From contig NZ_LGTQ01000010.1 of NCBI RefSeq assembly GCF_001306455.1, positions 62,001 to 126,000 of the forward strand: a DNA stretch of 64,000 bases, read 5' to 3'. The DNA comes from Jiulongibacter sediminis. GTDB lineage: Bacteria; Bacteroidota; Bacteroidia; Cytophagales; Spirosomataceae. Positions within the stretch are counted from its first letter, which is position 1, and each line of letters opens with the position of its first letter. The translations under genes were made by a program, and so were the position numbers. This document shows, one piece after another, positions 25,988 through 34,439 of this stretch. A model generated the notes under the pieces. That model was not told the DNA's origin, did not search any database, and saw only the letters and a list, made by a program, of their open reading frames with translations.

Positions 25988-27226
25988 TTAATTCTTTGAT
26001 TGGTATAATAAAGTGCTGCTATTTTCTTTTCTCAAGACTTCGGCAGCCATGTTTTTCATATCGTATTGCGTCACAGCTCTCAATTTTTCTGCATCGGCAT
26101 TGCAAAGTTCAGGGTCTCCATAGTTGGCTGTAAAAGCAAGACTCATGGCTCTGTTGAGCAATTCCACCTCTGAAAACTGCAAAGTAGATTCGGCCTGATT
26201 TTTAACTTTCTCCAGCTCTTTTTCACCGAGCTTCATCTCCTTCACTTCCTCAACAATTTTTTCAACAGCTGCATTCCCTTCTTCCAAACTAACACCTTTA
26301 TTCAAATGCCCCTGAATTACTAGCATTCCGGGGTCAAGCGAACCCATCACATGAGCCGAAATGCTGTTAAACAGCTTTTGATCCTGTACCAGACTTGTAT
26401 AGAGTCTTGAAGACTTTCCGCGACCCAGTACGTCACTGATCAAGTCGGCCGTAAAATAATCCTTGTCATATCTGCCAGGCATGTGATAAGCCTTGAACAA
26501 AGCATTGAGCGGAACCGCCGCTTCGGTGGTTGTATATCTTGCTTCGTTTTGTCTCGGCTCTTTTGGCAAGTTTCTATTTATCGGTTCCCCGGCAGGAATA
26601 TCACCAAACCATTTTTCAGCCAAAGCTTTTAGTTGAGAAAGCTCAATATTACCCGCAACTACCAGTGTCGCATTATTCGGACGATAAAAACGAAAAAAGA
26701 AGTCTTTGACATCTTCCAGAGTAGCATCCTCAATATGCTTGATTTCTTTACCAATAGTAGCCCAACGATACGGGTGCTTTTGATAAGTCAAAGGTCTTAA
26801 TTTCAACCAAACATCGCCGTAGGGCTGATTGAGATAACGTTGTTTAAACTCTTCAATAACCACTTTACGTTGTACCTCCAGAACTTTCGGGTCAAAAGAA
26901 AGACTCATCATTCGGTCAGATTCAAGCCAAAAAGCAGTCTCAATATTTTCAACCGGCAGTGTGACGTAATAGTTAGTTACATCCGGTGAAGTGAAGGCAT
27001 TGTTTTCACCACCAACTTTTTGAAGAGGGGCGTCAAAACTTTGAATATTCTTACTACCACCAAACATCAAATGTTCAAAAAGATGAGCAAAACCTGTCTT
27101 GTTCTCGTCTTCATCACGAGAGCCCACATTATAGACGATATTAACAGCCGCCATTGGTGTGGTTTTATCCTGATGAAGGTAAATATTGAGGCCATTGGCC
27201 AGCTGAAAGTGCTCGTAATGAATCAT
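25988..27226 (-). CDS. M16-family zinc metallopeptidase (pitrilysin-like)
   Basis: The 412-residue protein (ATG at 27226) begins with the usual M16 strand FQLANGLNIYLHQD and carries the inverted zinc motif HLFEH (His48, Glu51, His52) with the downstream glutamate region VVIEEFKQR. The C-terminal half is the second, non-catalytic M16 lobe, also present. It has no signal peptide, so it is probably cytoplasmic. In Bacteroidota a second, inactive M16 partner often follows; here gpmI follows instead. I rejected the TTG start at 27247 because it only adds seven unconserved residues. Confidence 0.92.
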   Translation of the reverse strand: MIHYEHFQLANGLNIYLHQDKTTPMAAVNIVYNVGSRDEDENKTGFAHLFEHLMFGGSKNIQSFDAPLQKVGGENNAFTSPDVTNYYVTLPVENIETAFWLESDRMMSLSFDPKVLEVQRKVVIEEFKQRYLNQPYGDVWLKLRPLTYQKHPYRWATIGKEIKHIEDATLEDVKDFFFRFYRPNNATLVVAGNIELSQLKALAEKWFGDIPAGEPINRNLPKEPRQNEARYTTTEAAVPLNALFKAYHMPGRYDKDYFTADLISDVLGRGKSSRLYTSLVQDQKLFNSISAHVMGSLDPGMLVIQGHLNKGVSLEEGNAAVEKIVEEVKEMKLGEKELEKVKNQAESTLQFSEVELLNRAMSLAFTANYGDPELCNADAEKLRAVTQYDMKNMAAEVLRKENSSTLLYQSKN

Positions 27227-27399
27227 TCGCCCTTGTTGAGGTTGCAAAAATAAGAACCTCAGTCGGTCTGTTGTAAAATTGACAATTAATTATGCAGAAT
27301 TATTGAGCACAGGAACATGGAAGACATGGATACCCCGGATTTTCACCGCTATTTACATCGACCAAAAAAAACATCCTACACCTGACTTCCAACGCCACT

Positions 27400-27873
27400 C
27401 TAGTTCCTCGGTTGAGAATTCATATCCCGTATGGCTCTCAGTACATCTCTTCGACTGATTTGACCTGCCAATTTTCCCTGATGGTCTTTCACCAATAATC
27501 GCTTATATGGGGTAGTGAGAAAAACATTGGCTACCCGAACCATATCGTAATCAACGGTAATTTCCTTCATCACATTTGACATATACTCCGAAACCGTATC
27601 CCGCTCAAGCGGTTGGTTGTAATAAGCACTTCCCAGGAGCATATTGAGGCAGTCTTTGTCATCAATCAAACCAACGACGTCGCCATTGTCATTCAGCACC
27701 GGTGCACCTGTAATCCGTTTATCCAAAAGTGTATGTAACACTTCCATAACAGGAGTGTCTTCTTTGATAGTAATCAACTTTTTTATGGGAGTCATGTACT
27801 CTGTCACAGAGGGAACGTGAAGCGTGGTGGCAGACTGCCAATCTTCTATACGACGGTTTTGGAAATTCTTCAT
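27400..27873 (-). CDS. Protein with two CBS domains
   Basis: The 157-residue protein is made of two CBS repeats (about residues 25-85 and 90-150). The first has VTEYMTPIKKLITIKEDTPVMEVLHTLLDKRITGAPVLNDNGDVVGLIDDKD, here quoted only as landmarks VTEYMTP and ITGAPVL; the second has VSEYMSN and ISRRDVLRAI. CBS pairs bind adenine nucleotides such as AMP or ATP and regulate partner proteins. No effector domain is fused, so the partner is unknown. It appears monocistronic. Confidence 0.88.
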   Translation of the reverse strand: MKNFQNRRIEDWQSATTLHVPSVTEYMTPIKKLITIKEDTPVMEVLHTLLDKRITGAPVLNDNGDVVGLIDDKDCLNMLLGSAYYNQPLERDTVSEYMSNVMKEITVDYDMVRVANVFLTTPYKRLLVKDHQGKLAGQISRRDVLRAIRDMNSQPRN

Positions 27874-27973
27874 AGATTCAATAGGTTTTGGTGATTGAAA
27901 GTGCCGTGCTGCAATTGCGGGGCATCTCTAAATATACCAAAAAAACCTGAAAATCAAAGCTTTGCAGAGGGTA

Positions 27974-28357
27974 CTATTTCGCTTGAACAACGCCGTTTCT
28001 GTATAAATCAAGAGCCTTTTGAAGAATGGACTGTATATCATCAATCGGCAAATCAGCTTCGGGATTAACGTAAAAAACCTTCATTCGCTTTCTGGAACCC
28101 TCCTCGAGTTTCGGATGATTCAGGTGCTCGCCCTCTACCATGAGCAGGTATGGCAAACCCGACTTTTTGTCTGTCCAGAGATAGCAAAACATCTTGTTTT
28201 TATAACAAAAGCAAGGCATGCCGTACTTGGTGGTTTCGCTCACATTTTCATCCTGCTCCAGAATGATGGATCGCAGGGCTAGCAGGCAGCTTTTGTGAGG
28301 TTCGGCTTTTGAAAGGTAAAAGTCGTTCAGTTGATCATTCATCGGTGTTGTATTCAT
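27974..28357 (-). CDS. DUF1801-type protein
   Basis: This 127-residue protein has the DUF1801/YdhG-like pattern: a helical N-terminus, [21 protein letters not shown] in the middle and PYLLMVEG, then a basic stretch with [10 protein letters not shown]. The family fold is a small alpha-beta iron-chaperone-like domain (frataxin-like in YdhG), but the role in bacteria is not established. Its start overlaps the sulfatase stop (28335) by 23 bp, so the two are co-transcribed and probably translationally coupled. ATG 28342 is a possible alternative start. Confidence 0.7.
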   Translation of the reverse strand: MNTTPMNDQLNDFYLSKAEPHKSCLLALRSIILEQDENVSETTKYGMPCFCYKNKMFCYLWTDKKSGLPYLLMVEGEHLNHPKLEEGSRKRMKVFYVNPEADLPIDDIQSILQKALDLYRNGVVQAK

Positions 28358-29768
28358 CTCTTATTCCCAGACGATTCTCAATTAATTTTGAAAACTCCTC
28401 TACCAAAGCCGGGTTTGCGATAGCTATGTTTTGGGTTTCTCCTTCAGAGGAAAGGTGATCATAGAGCTCAGCAAAACCATCTTCATGTAAAATAAACCGG
28501 TACTGGTCATTTCTCATGGTTTGGGCATTACTTATGTAACCATAAGCAGAATGCCCTGACACGTTTTTATCTGAAAGAAAGAGGCTCAATGATTCTCCAT
28601 GTACAAAATCCGGTTTGGGAAGGTTTGTCAGTTCGCAGAGAGTAGGAAAAATATCCAGTGTTTCAACAATTTCTGCGGTTTCTCCCGGGCTTTGAGCTTC
28701 CGGGTCAAAAATGATCAAGGGCGAGTGTAAAGACTCTTCAAAAAGACTATGCTTGCCCCAAATGGCGTGTTCGCCAAGATGCCAGCCGTGGTCTCCCCAC
28801 AAAACAACAATAGTTTTTTTGTCCGCCCCTGTTTCTTTCAGTTTTTGCAGAATTTTACCCACCTGAGCATCGGCATAACTGATGCAGGTGGCATAGTGTT
28901 TTTTAAGTTCAAGAGCAAAATCCTCATCTTCATTAGCTTCCTGACCCCACATATTATACTGTCTGAACTCTCCCGAGCCATGCCAGGTGGTTCTTCCCTC
29001 CGGTTTCTCAGGATGTTTAGTTTCTGGAAATTTAACCTCCTCGTAGAGGTCATAATACTTTTTTGGAGCCCCGAAAGGTAAATGCGGTTTGATCAAACCA
29101 ACGGCCAGAAAGAAGGGTTGGTCCTTTCGGGAAAGTTCACTTAGCTGATTAAGTGCTTCTTCAGTGATAAGTCCATCCGGGTAAATCTCATCGCCACCTT
29201 CAGCGGATTGATAAACATCCATTTTAGACTCTTTGACTCGGATTTCTCCATTGGCCAAACCGTGCATTGTTCCACGAGGATGTTGCCATTCGGCCACAGG
29301 CATAAGATGTTTATCCCAGGCATTTGGCATTTCAATGACACTTTCGTCATTCCAATCATCCCCTCCCCTGCCACCAGGGTGATGCGAAACTTTACCAACA
29401 GAGACTGTAGTATAACCATGATTTCTAAACCACTCAGGCATAGTGGCATAACGAAGAGAATCTTCAACTTTACTTCTTTGGAAAAGGGCGTAGTTGCCTG
29501 CAGGGCCATAGCGGCCTGTTAATAAGGTATAACGTGACGGTCCACAGCTCGGAGCATTGACATAATGACTTTTAAATGCGAAACCTTTTGCTGCCAAACC
29601 GTCAATATTAGGTGAGGAGATGTGGGTTGCCCCAAAGCTTTTCAGCTCAGGCCGCAGATCATCAATACAAATTAAAAGAACGTTTTTAGCCCGTTCCTCC
29701 TCCGGTTTGCAGGCGAAAAATCCCAAAAGAAAGAGAAAAAGAAGATTTGCAGGCTTAATTGAAGTCAT
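28335..29768 (-). CDS. Sulfatase lipoprotein (iduronate-2-sulfatase-like)
   Basis: The 477-residue protein has a lipoprotein signal ending at GFFAC (Cys20). The metal-binding DD (Asp36-Asp37) precedes the formylglycine motif CGPSR (Cys75), matured by a formylglycine-generating enzyme. Later motifs [16 protein letters not shown] and GRYGP are also sulfatase hallmarks and resemble iduronate-2-sulfatase and related bacterial exosulfatases that remove sulfate from algal or host glycans. It is exported to the periplasm or surface. No polysaccharide-utilization genes are adjacent, so the substrate is open. Confidence 0.92.
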   Translation of the reverse strand: MTSIKPANLLFLFLLGFFACKPEEERAKNVLLICIDDLRPELKSFGATHISSPNIDGLAAKGFAFKSHYVNAPSCGPSRYTLLTGRYGPAGNYALFQRSKVEDSLRYATMPEWFRNHGYTTVSVGKVSHHPGGRGGDDWNDESVIEMPNAWDKHLMPVAEWQHPRGTMHGLANGEIRVKESKMDVYQSAEGGDEIYPDGLITEEALNQLSELSRKDQPFFLAVGLIKPHLPFGAPKKYYDLYEEVKFPETKHPEKPEGRTTWHGSGEFRQYNMWGQEANEDEDFALELKKHYATCISYADAQVGKILQKLKETGADKKTIVVLWGDHGWHLGEHAIWGKHSLFEESLHSPLIIFDPEAQSPGETAEIVETLDIFPTLCELTNLPKPDFVHGESLSLFLSDKNVSGHSAYGYISNAQTMRNDQYRFILHEDGFAELYDHLSSEGETQNIAIANPALVEEFSKLIENRLGIRDEYNTDE

Positions 29769-29819
29769 TTCCGGGTTGAATTATCCTTAAAGATAAGAAG
29801 GCCTTGGGACAGAACAACC

Positions 29820-30275
29820 TTAAGCTCCCAGTCTTCTCAAACCTTCATAAACCACAATGCTCACTGCATTTGACAGGTTGAGGCTTCTGATGTTTTTGCT
29901 GTGAATAGAAATTTTATAAAGTTGATTTTTAAACTTTTCGGTGATTGACTTCGGTAGGCCTTTCGATTCTTTACCGAAAACCAGAAAGAGGTCATCCTGA
30001 AATGGAATCTCGAGGTAGTCTTTTTCCCCATGACTGCTTAGAAAAGCCATTTTGCTTACCTCGTTTTTCTCAAAAAACTCGTCAATATTTTCGTAAGTAT
30101 GAAGCTCCACATGCTTCCAGTAATCAAGGCCAGCTCGTTTGAGACGTTTATCGGTGATTTCGAAACCAAAGGGTTTCACCAGATGAAGGCGGGAACCGGA
30201 GGCAAGACTGAGCCGACCGATGTTGCCTGTATTGTTCGGAATCTCCGGCTCTATCAAAACGATATTCAAAGGCAT
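29820..30275 (-). CDS. trmL: tRNA (cytidine(34)-2'-O)-methyltransferase TrmL
   Basis: The 151-residue protein is a SPOUT (SpoU-type) methyltransferase of minimal length, as in TrmL, which 2'-O-methylates the wobble base of certain tRNA-Leu isoacceptors. Conserved motifs are NNTGNIGRL near residues 14-22, FGKESKGLP (about 101-109) and the knot motif LNLSNAVSIVVYE near the C-terminus. It has its own transcript, downstream of the NfeD operon terminator. Confidence 0.9.
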   Translation of the reverse strand: MPLNIVLIEPEIPNNTGNIGRLSLASGSRLHLVKPFGFEITDKRLKRAGLDYWKHVELHTYENIDEFFEKNEVSKMAFLSSHGEKDYLEIPFQDDLFLVFGKESKGLPKSITEKFKNQLYKISIHSKNIRSLNLSNAVSIVVYEGLRRLGA

Positions 30276-30396
30276 ACCGCAAAGAAGGGCATCATTGCGG
30301 GGTTTTCAAAATTTGGAAAACGAGTTATAAGACTGCCGAGCCCCAGTAGGAGACTCTGTTCGAGAGAATACAAGGTTAAAGAACCACTCAAAATAA

Positions 30397-30422
30397 AAAG
30401 ACCCTGAAATATCAGGGTCTTT
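30397..30422. terminator. Intrinsic terminator of the stomatin/NfeD operon
   Basis: An 11-bp perfect stem (AAAGACCCTGA at 30397-30407 with TCAGGGTCTTT at 30412-30422) closes an AATA loop. It lies 21 bp 3' of the NfeD stop and upstream of trmL. Confidence 0.85.
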
Positions 30423-30442
30423 CATCCTAGTTTAATTTAAAA

Positions 30443-30874
30443 TTACTCAGGCTCCACCATCAGGCGAATACCGTCGATTTTGCGAATAATTACCTGCTCG
30501 CCTTTAGGTATCGCTTCCATATGAAGATTCTCGGCGATCCAGTCGGCTCCGCGGTAAAACACTTTACCTTCGCCTTTGGCGGGGATATCCTGCGATACTT
30601 TGGCCCGCTCATTCAGCATTTCATGATACTCTTCGCCCTTGCGAAAAAACATCTCTTTGAACTGCCTTCTGAAGAGTAACATCGACCCTACAGAAACCAC
30701 AGAAAAAGCAATCAATTGCGAGAGCAGGTCAGGCGTTACATCCAGATAGGTCAGTAATGCTGCGGCAAGTGCCCCTAATCCAAAAAACATAAAGAAAAAG
30801 GAAGTGGCTACCAGCTCTGCCACCAAAAGCAGAACACCCACAATAGCCCAAATTTCAAGGTTTGATAATTCCAT
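30443..30874 (-). CDS. NfeD-family membrane protein
   Basis: The 143-residue protein has hydrophobic helices over about residues 5-70 (LEIWAIVGVLLLVAELVAT, FFFMFFGLGALAAALL) and a C-terminal OB-fold-like domain (about 80-143, with GKVFYRGADWIAE). This is the short NfeD type lacking the protease domain. Such proteins pair with stomatin/SPFH proteins in membrane microdomains, and here the SPFH gene is directly upstream with a 4-bp gap. The two form an operon, ended by the hairpin at 30397-30422. Confidence 0.9.
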   Translation of the reverse strand: MELSNLEIWAIVGVLLLVAELVATSFFFMFFGLGALAAALLTYLDVTPDLLSQLIAFSVVSVGSMLLFRRQFKEMFFRKGEEYHEMLNERAKVSQDIPAKGEGKVFYRGADWIAENLHMEAIPKGEQVIIRKIDGIRLMVEPE

Positions 30875-30878
30875 TGGC

Positions 30879-31790
30879 TTACTTTTTATCGGTTTGTTTA
30901 ATCACTGTCATTGCTGATGCGATCACAGACCCCACATCAGTAAGGTTAGACGGCAGTATCAAGGTATTGCCTTCTTTGGCCAGTTTACCAAACTGCTCAA
31001 TATATTGCTCAGCCACCTGTAGCTGTACGGCTTCCATACCGCCTTTACTGTTGATAGCCTCGGCTACTTTGCGGATACTCTCAGCAGTAGCGTCAGCCAC
31101 AGAAAGAATAGCAGCAGCCTCACCTTCGGCATTATTAATCTGCTCCAGCTTTTGAGCCTCAGAGTTTAAAACAACCCTTTGTTTTTCTCCTTCGGCAATG
31201 TTAATCGCTGACTGCTGACGACCTTCTGATTCCAGAATAACCGCACGTTTTTCACGCTCTGCCTGCATCTGTTTTTCCATGGCCATAAGTACCGTTTGTG
31301 GCGGGTCAATATTTCTGATTTCATAGCGAAGCACCTTCACACCCCAGCCAATAGCCGCTTCATCAATAGCAGCCACCACAGCCTGGTTAATGGCCATACG
31401 CTCCACAAAAGTTTTGTCAAGGTCAATTTTACCGATCTCTGAACGCATGGTGGTTTGAGCCAGCTGCGTTACCGCAAAAACGTAATCATTGATACCGTAA
31501 GATGCTTTATGTGGGTCTACTACTTGTAAGAATATCACACCATCTACTTTCACCTGAACGTTATCTTTGGTGATACACACCTGCTCATGAATGTCATAAG
31601 CTTGTTCTTTCAGGCTGTGTTTATAAGCGACTCTATCTACAAAAGGAGCCACGAAATTAATACCCGGCTGCAAGGTGGAATGATATTTACCAAGTCTTTC
31701 AATAATGTAGGCCTTTTGCTGGGGCACCACTTTAATAATAGACCAGGCCACCAGTACCAGCAGCACTACAATTGCAATTGCTATAATCAT
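30879..31790 (-). CDS. SPFH/stomatin-like (Band 7) membrane protein
   Basis: The 303-residue protein has one N-terminal membrane helix (residues 2-20), a Band 7/SPFH domain (about 22-190, with KAYIIERLGKYHSTLQPG and the HEQVCITKDN segment) and a C-terminal coiled coil with AEREKRAVILESEGRQQS. It resembles bacterial stomatin-like proteins (slipin, QmcA), which oligomerise at membrane microdomains and stabilise membrane proteins or proteases. It is co-transcribed with an NfeD-family gene, its usual partner. Confidence 0.92.
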   Translation of the reverse strand: MIIAIAIVVLLVLVAWSIIKVVPQQKAYIIERLGKYHSTLQPGINFVAPFVDRVAYKHSLKEQAYDIHEQVCITKDNVQVKVDGVIFLQVVDPHKASYGINDYVFAVTQLAQTTMRSEIGKIDLDKTFVERMAINQAVVAAIDEAAIGWGVKVLRYEIRNIDPPQTVLMAMEKQMQAEREKRAVILESEGRQQSAINIAEGEKQRVVLNSEAQKLEQINNAEGEAAAILSVADATAESIRKVAEAINSKGGMEAVQLQVAEQYIEQFGKLAKEGNTLILPSNLTDVGSVIASAMTVIKQTDKK

Positions 31791-32091
31791 GTTTATAAGA
31801 GGTTAATTCGGTAACGAGTGGAAACTACCGAGAGTAAGTAAAAGTGTTTGAGCCACACCTCAATTTTGTTGTACTAAAATTAGCAAAATGGCCAATATAC
31901 GGCAATGGAAATCGGACAAACGCCCCCCGGAATCCAAGAAAATCGATTCCCTGATGATGAATGGTATTTTACCGTTTTGAGCTATAGCAAAAACATGATG
32001 TACCCCAAATAATGGTAGCCAATGACATAAAGTGATGGAATAAAGCTAATTTTGTGACTCACAAAAACTTACAGTAGAGACTACTGCAATT
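31791..32091. other. Intergenic region between divergent Band 7 and pseudouridine synthase genes
   Basis: This 301-bp stretch holds the promoter for the plus-strand synthase gene (-7 box at 32047-32054). A 30-codon frame at 31888-31980 starts with ATG but lacks a visible promoter or RBS; I cannot support it as a gene. No RNA structure is evident. Confidence 0.5.
32047..32054 (+). promoter_or_regulatory. -7 box of the pseudouridine synthase gene
   Basis: TAATTTTG is a full match to TAnnTTTG, 37 bp upstream of the ATG at 32092. No clear -33 element is present. Confidence 0.45.
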
Positions 32092-33519
32092 ATGGCAAAA
32101 GATTTCGATAAAAACAGAGACGAAAGAAAGGACAATAAGTCAGGAAAAGGAGAAAACAAGAGCTTCAGAAAGTTCGATAAAAAAGGAGAATCTTCTTTCA
32201 AAAAGTTCTCAAACGATGACCGCAAGAGTGGTCAGAAAAAATTTGACCGAAACGAAAGCTTTGGAGATCGTAAACCGGGTTTCAAAAAGTTCTCAAAAGA
32301 CGATAATCAAAGCGAAGGCCGCAGAGGTGGTCAAAAACGTTTTGACAGAGACAATCGGGATAGCGAGGGAGAAAAAAGATCAGGCTTCAAGAAGTTTGAC
32401 GGTGAAAAGAGAGAAGGTGGTTTCAAAAAGTTTGGTAAAGGATCGGGCGACCGAAGAGAAGGTGGATTCAGAAGAGATAATGCTGAAGATTCCCGTCGTT
32501 TTGATGATCGTAAACCAAGCTTCAAAAAATTTGACAAAGACAGAAAACCGGGTGGTTTCAAAAAGTATGATCGTGATAACTCTGAAGGGTCAGAGGACAA
32601 ACCACGTTTTGACCGAAAGCCGGGCTTCAAGAAATTTGATGGGGAAGAGCGTAAAACCGGCTTCAGGAAGTTTGGGGGTGATCGCAGAGATTCGGGCAAA
32701 GACCGTCAGGTTGGTATGAAAAGACCTCCACGCTATGATGAGGAAAGCCTGAAAAGAAAGGCTCCCTTCAGGGCTAAAAAGAATATTGAGGAAAACGCAA
32801 AACCAGACGATGAGGATATTCGCCTCAATAAATACATCGCAAACTCAGGCCTTTGTAGTCGCAGAGAAGCCGATGAGCTCATAGCCTCGGGCATGATCAA
32901 GGTCAATGGCAAAGTAGTCACCGAAATGGGTTACAAAGTCAAAGACTCGGATACCGTGAAATATGGCAAGGACGTGCTCAGCCGTGAGCGAATGATGTAT
33001 ATCCTGCTCAATAAGCCGAAAGATTTCATTACCACAATGGATGACCCTGAAGAGCGTAGAACTGTGATGGATCTTGTTGCCGGAGCCTGTAAAGAGCGTG
33101 TTTATCCAGTTGGTCGATTAGATAGAAACACCACGGGTCTTCTGCTTTTAACCAACGACGGCGAACTGACAGAAAAGCTGACACATCCTTCAGGTAATGT
33201 TCGTAAAATCTATCAGGCCGAACTGGACAAGCCTTTCTCTGAAGAACATTTTGACCTACTTAAAGTGGGCATTGAACTGGAAGATGGTTTTATAAAACCT
33301 GACCAGTTGGCCTATGTTACCCCTGATGCTGAGGTGGTTGGCATTGAAATTCATTCTGGTAAAAACAGGATTGTCCGTCGTATTTTTGAGCATTTGGGTT
33401 ATGAGGTTACTAAACTTGACCGCACCACTTTCGGCGGTTTAACCAAAAAAGACCTGCCTCGCGGCAAATGGCGTTTTCTCTCTGAAAAAGAGGTGATTAT
33501 GCTGAAGTATTTATTGTAA
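32092..33519 (+). CDS. Pseudouridine synthase (RsuA/RluB family) with disordered N-terminal extension
   Basis: The 475-residue protein converts uridine to pseudouridine in rRNA. The enzyme part begins near residue 240: an S4 RNA-binding domain (IRLNKYIANSGLCSRREADE, about 243-305), then the catalytic domain with GRLDRNTTGLLLLTNDG, whose aspartate is Asp344. Residues 1-230 are very unusual: a low-complexity region of Lys, Arg, Asp, Glu, Gly and Phe with about 13 repeats of a GFKKFD-like motif. Such extensions are seen in other Bacteroidota synthases and probably bind RNA or self-associate. Whether it targets 16S or 23S rRNA is not clear. Confidence 0.9.
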   Translation: MAKDFDKNRDERKDNKSGKGENKSFRKFDKKGESSFKKFSNDDRKSGQKKFDRNESFGDRKPGFKKFSKDDNQSEGRRGGQKRFDRDNRDSEGEKRSGFKKFDGEKREGGFKKFGKGSGDRREGGFRRDNAEDSRRFDDRKPSFKKFDKDRKPGGFKKYDRDNSEGSEDKPRFDRKPGFKKFDGEERKTGFRKFGGDRRDSGKDRQVGMKRPPRYDEESLKRKAPFRAKKNIEENAKPDDEDIRLNKYIANSGLCSRREADELIASGMIKVNGKVVTEMGYKVKDSDTVKYGKDVLSRERMMYILLNKPKDFITTMDDPEERRTVMDLVAGACKERVYPVGRLDRNTTGLLLLTNDGELTEKLTHPSGNVRKIYQAELDKPFSEEHFDLLKVGIELEDGFIKPDQLAYVTPDAEVVGIEIHSGKNRIVRRIFEHLGYEVTKLDRTTFGGLTKKDLPRGKWRFLSEKEVIMLKYLL

Positions 33520-33570
33520 TGCGGCGATGTTTGGTGTTTGATATTTCTGACCGGTGACAGTTGACGCCTG

Positions 33571-33586
33571 CCTGTCGGCATACAGG
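33571..33586. repeat. Short palindrome, possible remnant of an intergenic repeat
   Basis: CCTGT (33571-33575) pairs with ACAGG (33582-33586) within a GC-rich patch (GCCTGCCTGTCGGC) in an otherwise AT-rich gap (33520-33789). The patch looks like the palindromic CCTGCC-type intergenic repeats of Bacteroidota, but only one degenerate copy is seen. Confidence 0.3.
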
Positions 33587-33733
33587 GATGACAGAAATTA
33601 ATAACTTGTAAATGGTTTAAATATTTCTGTCAACTCAAGGTAATCTGACACTAAAGCCGATTTACCAGGTGACTTTGTGAGTTGATCGCTCGCAGCCGAT
33701 GGAATATTACAGATAGCCGTTCACATAATTTCA

Positions 33734-33765
33734 TTTTGACAAATCGATCAATAAAAGTATTTTCG
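33734..33765 (+). promoter_or_regulatory. Promoter of the Lys/Glu/Ala-rich protein gene
   Basis: A -33 TTTTG (33734-33738) and a -7 TATTTTCG (33758-33765, one mismatch to TAnnTTTG) are 19 bp apart, the usual Bacteroidota spacing. The ATG at 33790 follows about 24 bp later. Confidence 0.45.
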
Positions 33766-33789
33766 GAACAACATTAACCCCATAAAATA

Positions 33790-34365
33790 ATGGCAGAAAG
33801 CACAGAAAACGAAAAAGATTTGACAGGCAAAGCTAAAAACATCGCTTCTAAAGCTGCAGCTGAAGTAAAGGAAGAATTTAACGAGCTGAAGCAAGAAGCA
33901 GCTGAAGCCTCTGAAAAAGTTAAAGGAATGGCTTCAAAGGCGGCGGCTGAAGCCAAAGAAGAATTCAATGAACTGAAAGAGGATGCCGCTGAGGCTGCTG
34001 GAAAAGCCAAGGCATTTGCCGGAAAAGCGAAAGCAGAAGCAGCCGAAAAAATGGCCGATTTGAAAGAAGATGCTGAAGAGGCTATCGATGAGGCAAAGGA
34101 AAAAGTGCAGGAGCTGGCTAAGGAGGCTGAAGAAGCTGTGAACAAGGCGAAAGATAAAGTCAAAGCCATGATGCAGGATGAAAAAGTACAAAAAATGAAA
34201 GCTGAAGCCTCTGAGAAAATGGAGGACATGAAAGAGGATCTTGAAGAAGCTGCGGACAAAGCCAAAGCAAAGGCCTCAGAACTCGCACACGAAGCTGAAG
34301 AAGCCGTTGAGGAAATTTCTAAGAAGGCGAAAGGCTTTTTTGCAAGACTTTTCGGCAAGAAGTAA
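33790..34365 (+). CDS. Lys/Glu/Ala-rich helical repeat protein (LEA-like)
   Basis: I cannot assign a family function. The 191-residue protein is almost wholly Ala, Glu, Lys and Asp, without proline or cysteine, and should be one amphipathic helix or coiled coil. Two near-identical units of about 30 residues starting ASKAAAE occur at about 17-46 and 47-76, with further degenerate 11-mer-like units after them. This composition is like late-embryogenesis-abundant and apolipoprotein-type proteins, which protect proteins or membranes under desiccation or stress. The C-terminus (FFARLFGKK) is short, basic and hydrophobic and might touch membranes. A good promoter and a strong terminator make it a stand-alone gene. 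Confidence 0.75.
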   Translation: MAESTENEKDLTGKAKNIASKAAAEVKEEFNELKQEAAEASEKVKGMASKAAAEAKEEFNELKEDAAEAAGKAKAFAGKAKAEAAEKMADLKEDAEEAIDEAKEKVQELAKEAEEAVNKAKDKVKAMMQDEKVQKMKAEASEKMEDMKEDLEEAADKAKAKASELAHEAEEAVEEISKKAKGFFARLFGKK

Positions 34366-34384
34366 AGCCTCTTAGATTCAAAAA

Positions 34385-34417
34385 AAAGCCCTTCCAAGTT
34401 TAACTTAGAAGGGCTTT
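34385..34417. terminator. Bidirectional intrinsic terminator
   Basis: AAAGCCCTTC (34385-34394) pairs with GAAGGGCTTT (34408-34417), with partial inner pairing AAGT/ACTT. It sits between the convergent helical-protein gene and the 34440-35237 gene. Confidence 0.8.
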
Positions 34418-34439
34418 ATTATTTTAGATAGACCTTAAA

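Noticed and set aside
27316-27384. 22-codon frame starting with ATG in the gap before the M16 gene
   Set aside because: Too short to judge, and no promoter or ribosome binding site is visible.
31888-31980. 30-codon frame between the Band 7 and pseudouridine synthase genes
   Set aside because: No promoter match upstream and no recognisable motif; kept only as a note in the intergenic entry.
33774-34397. Long minus-strand open frame (207 codons) opposite the Lys/Glu/Ala-rich gene
   Set aside because: It arises from the base composition of GAA/AAA/GCN codons on the other strand; its product is an implausible Ser/Ala/Phe-rich chain, and the plus-strand gene has its own promoter and terminator.
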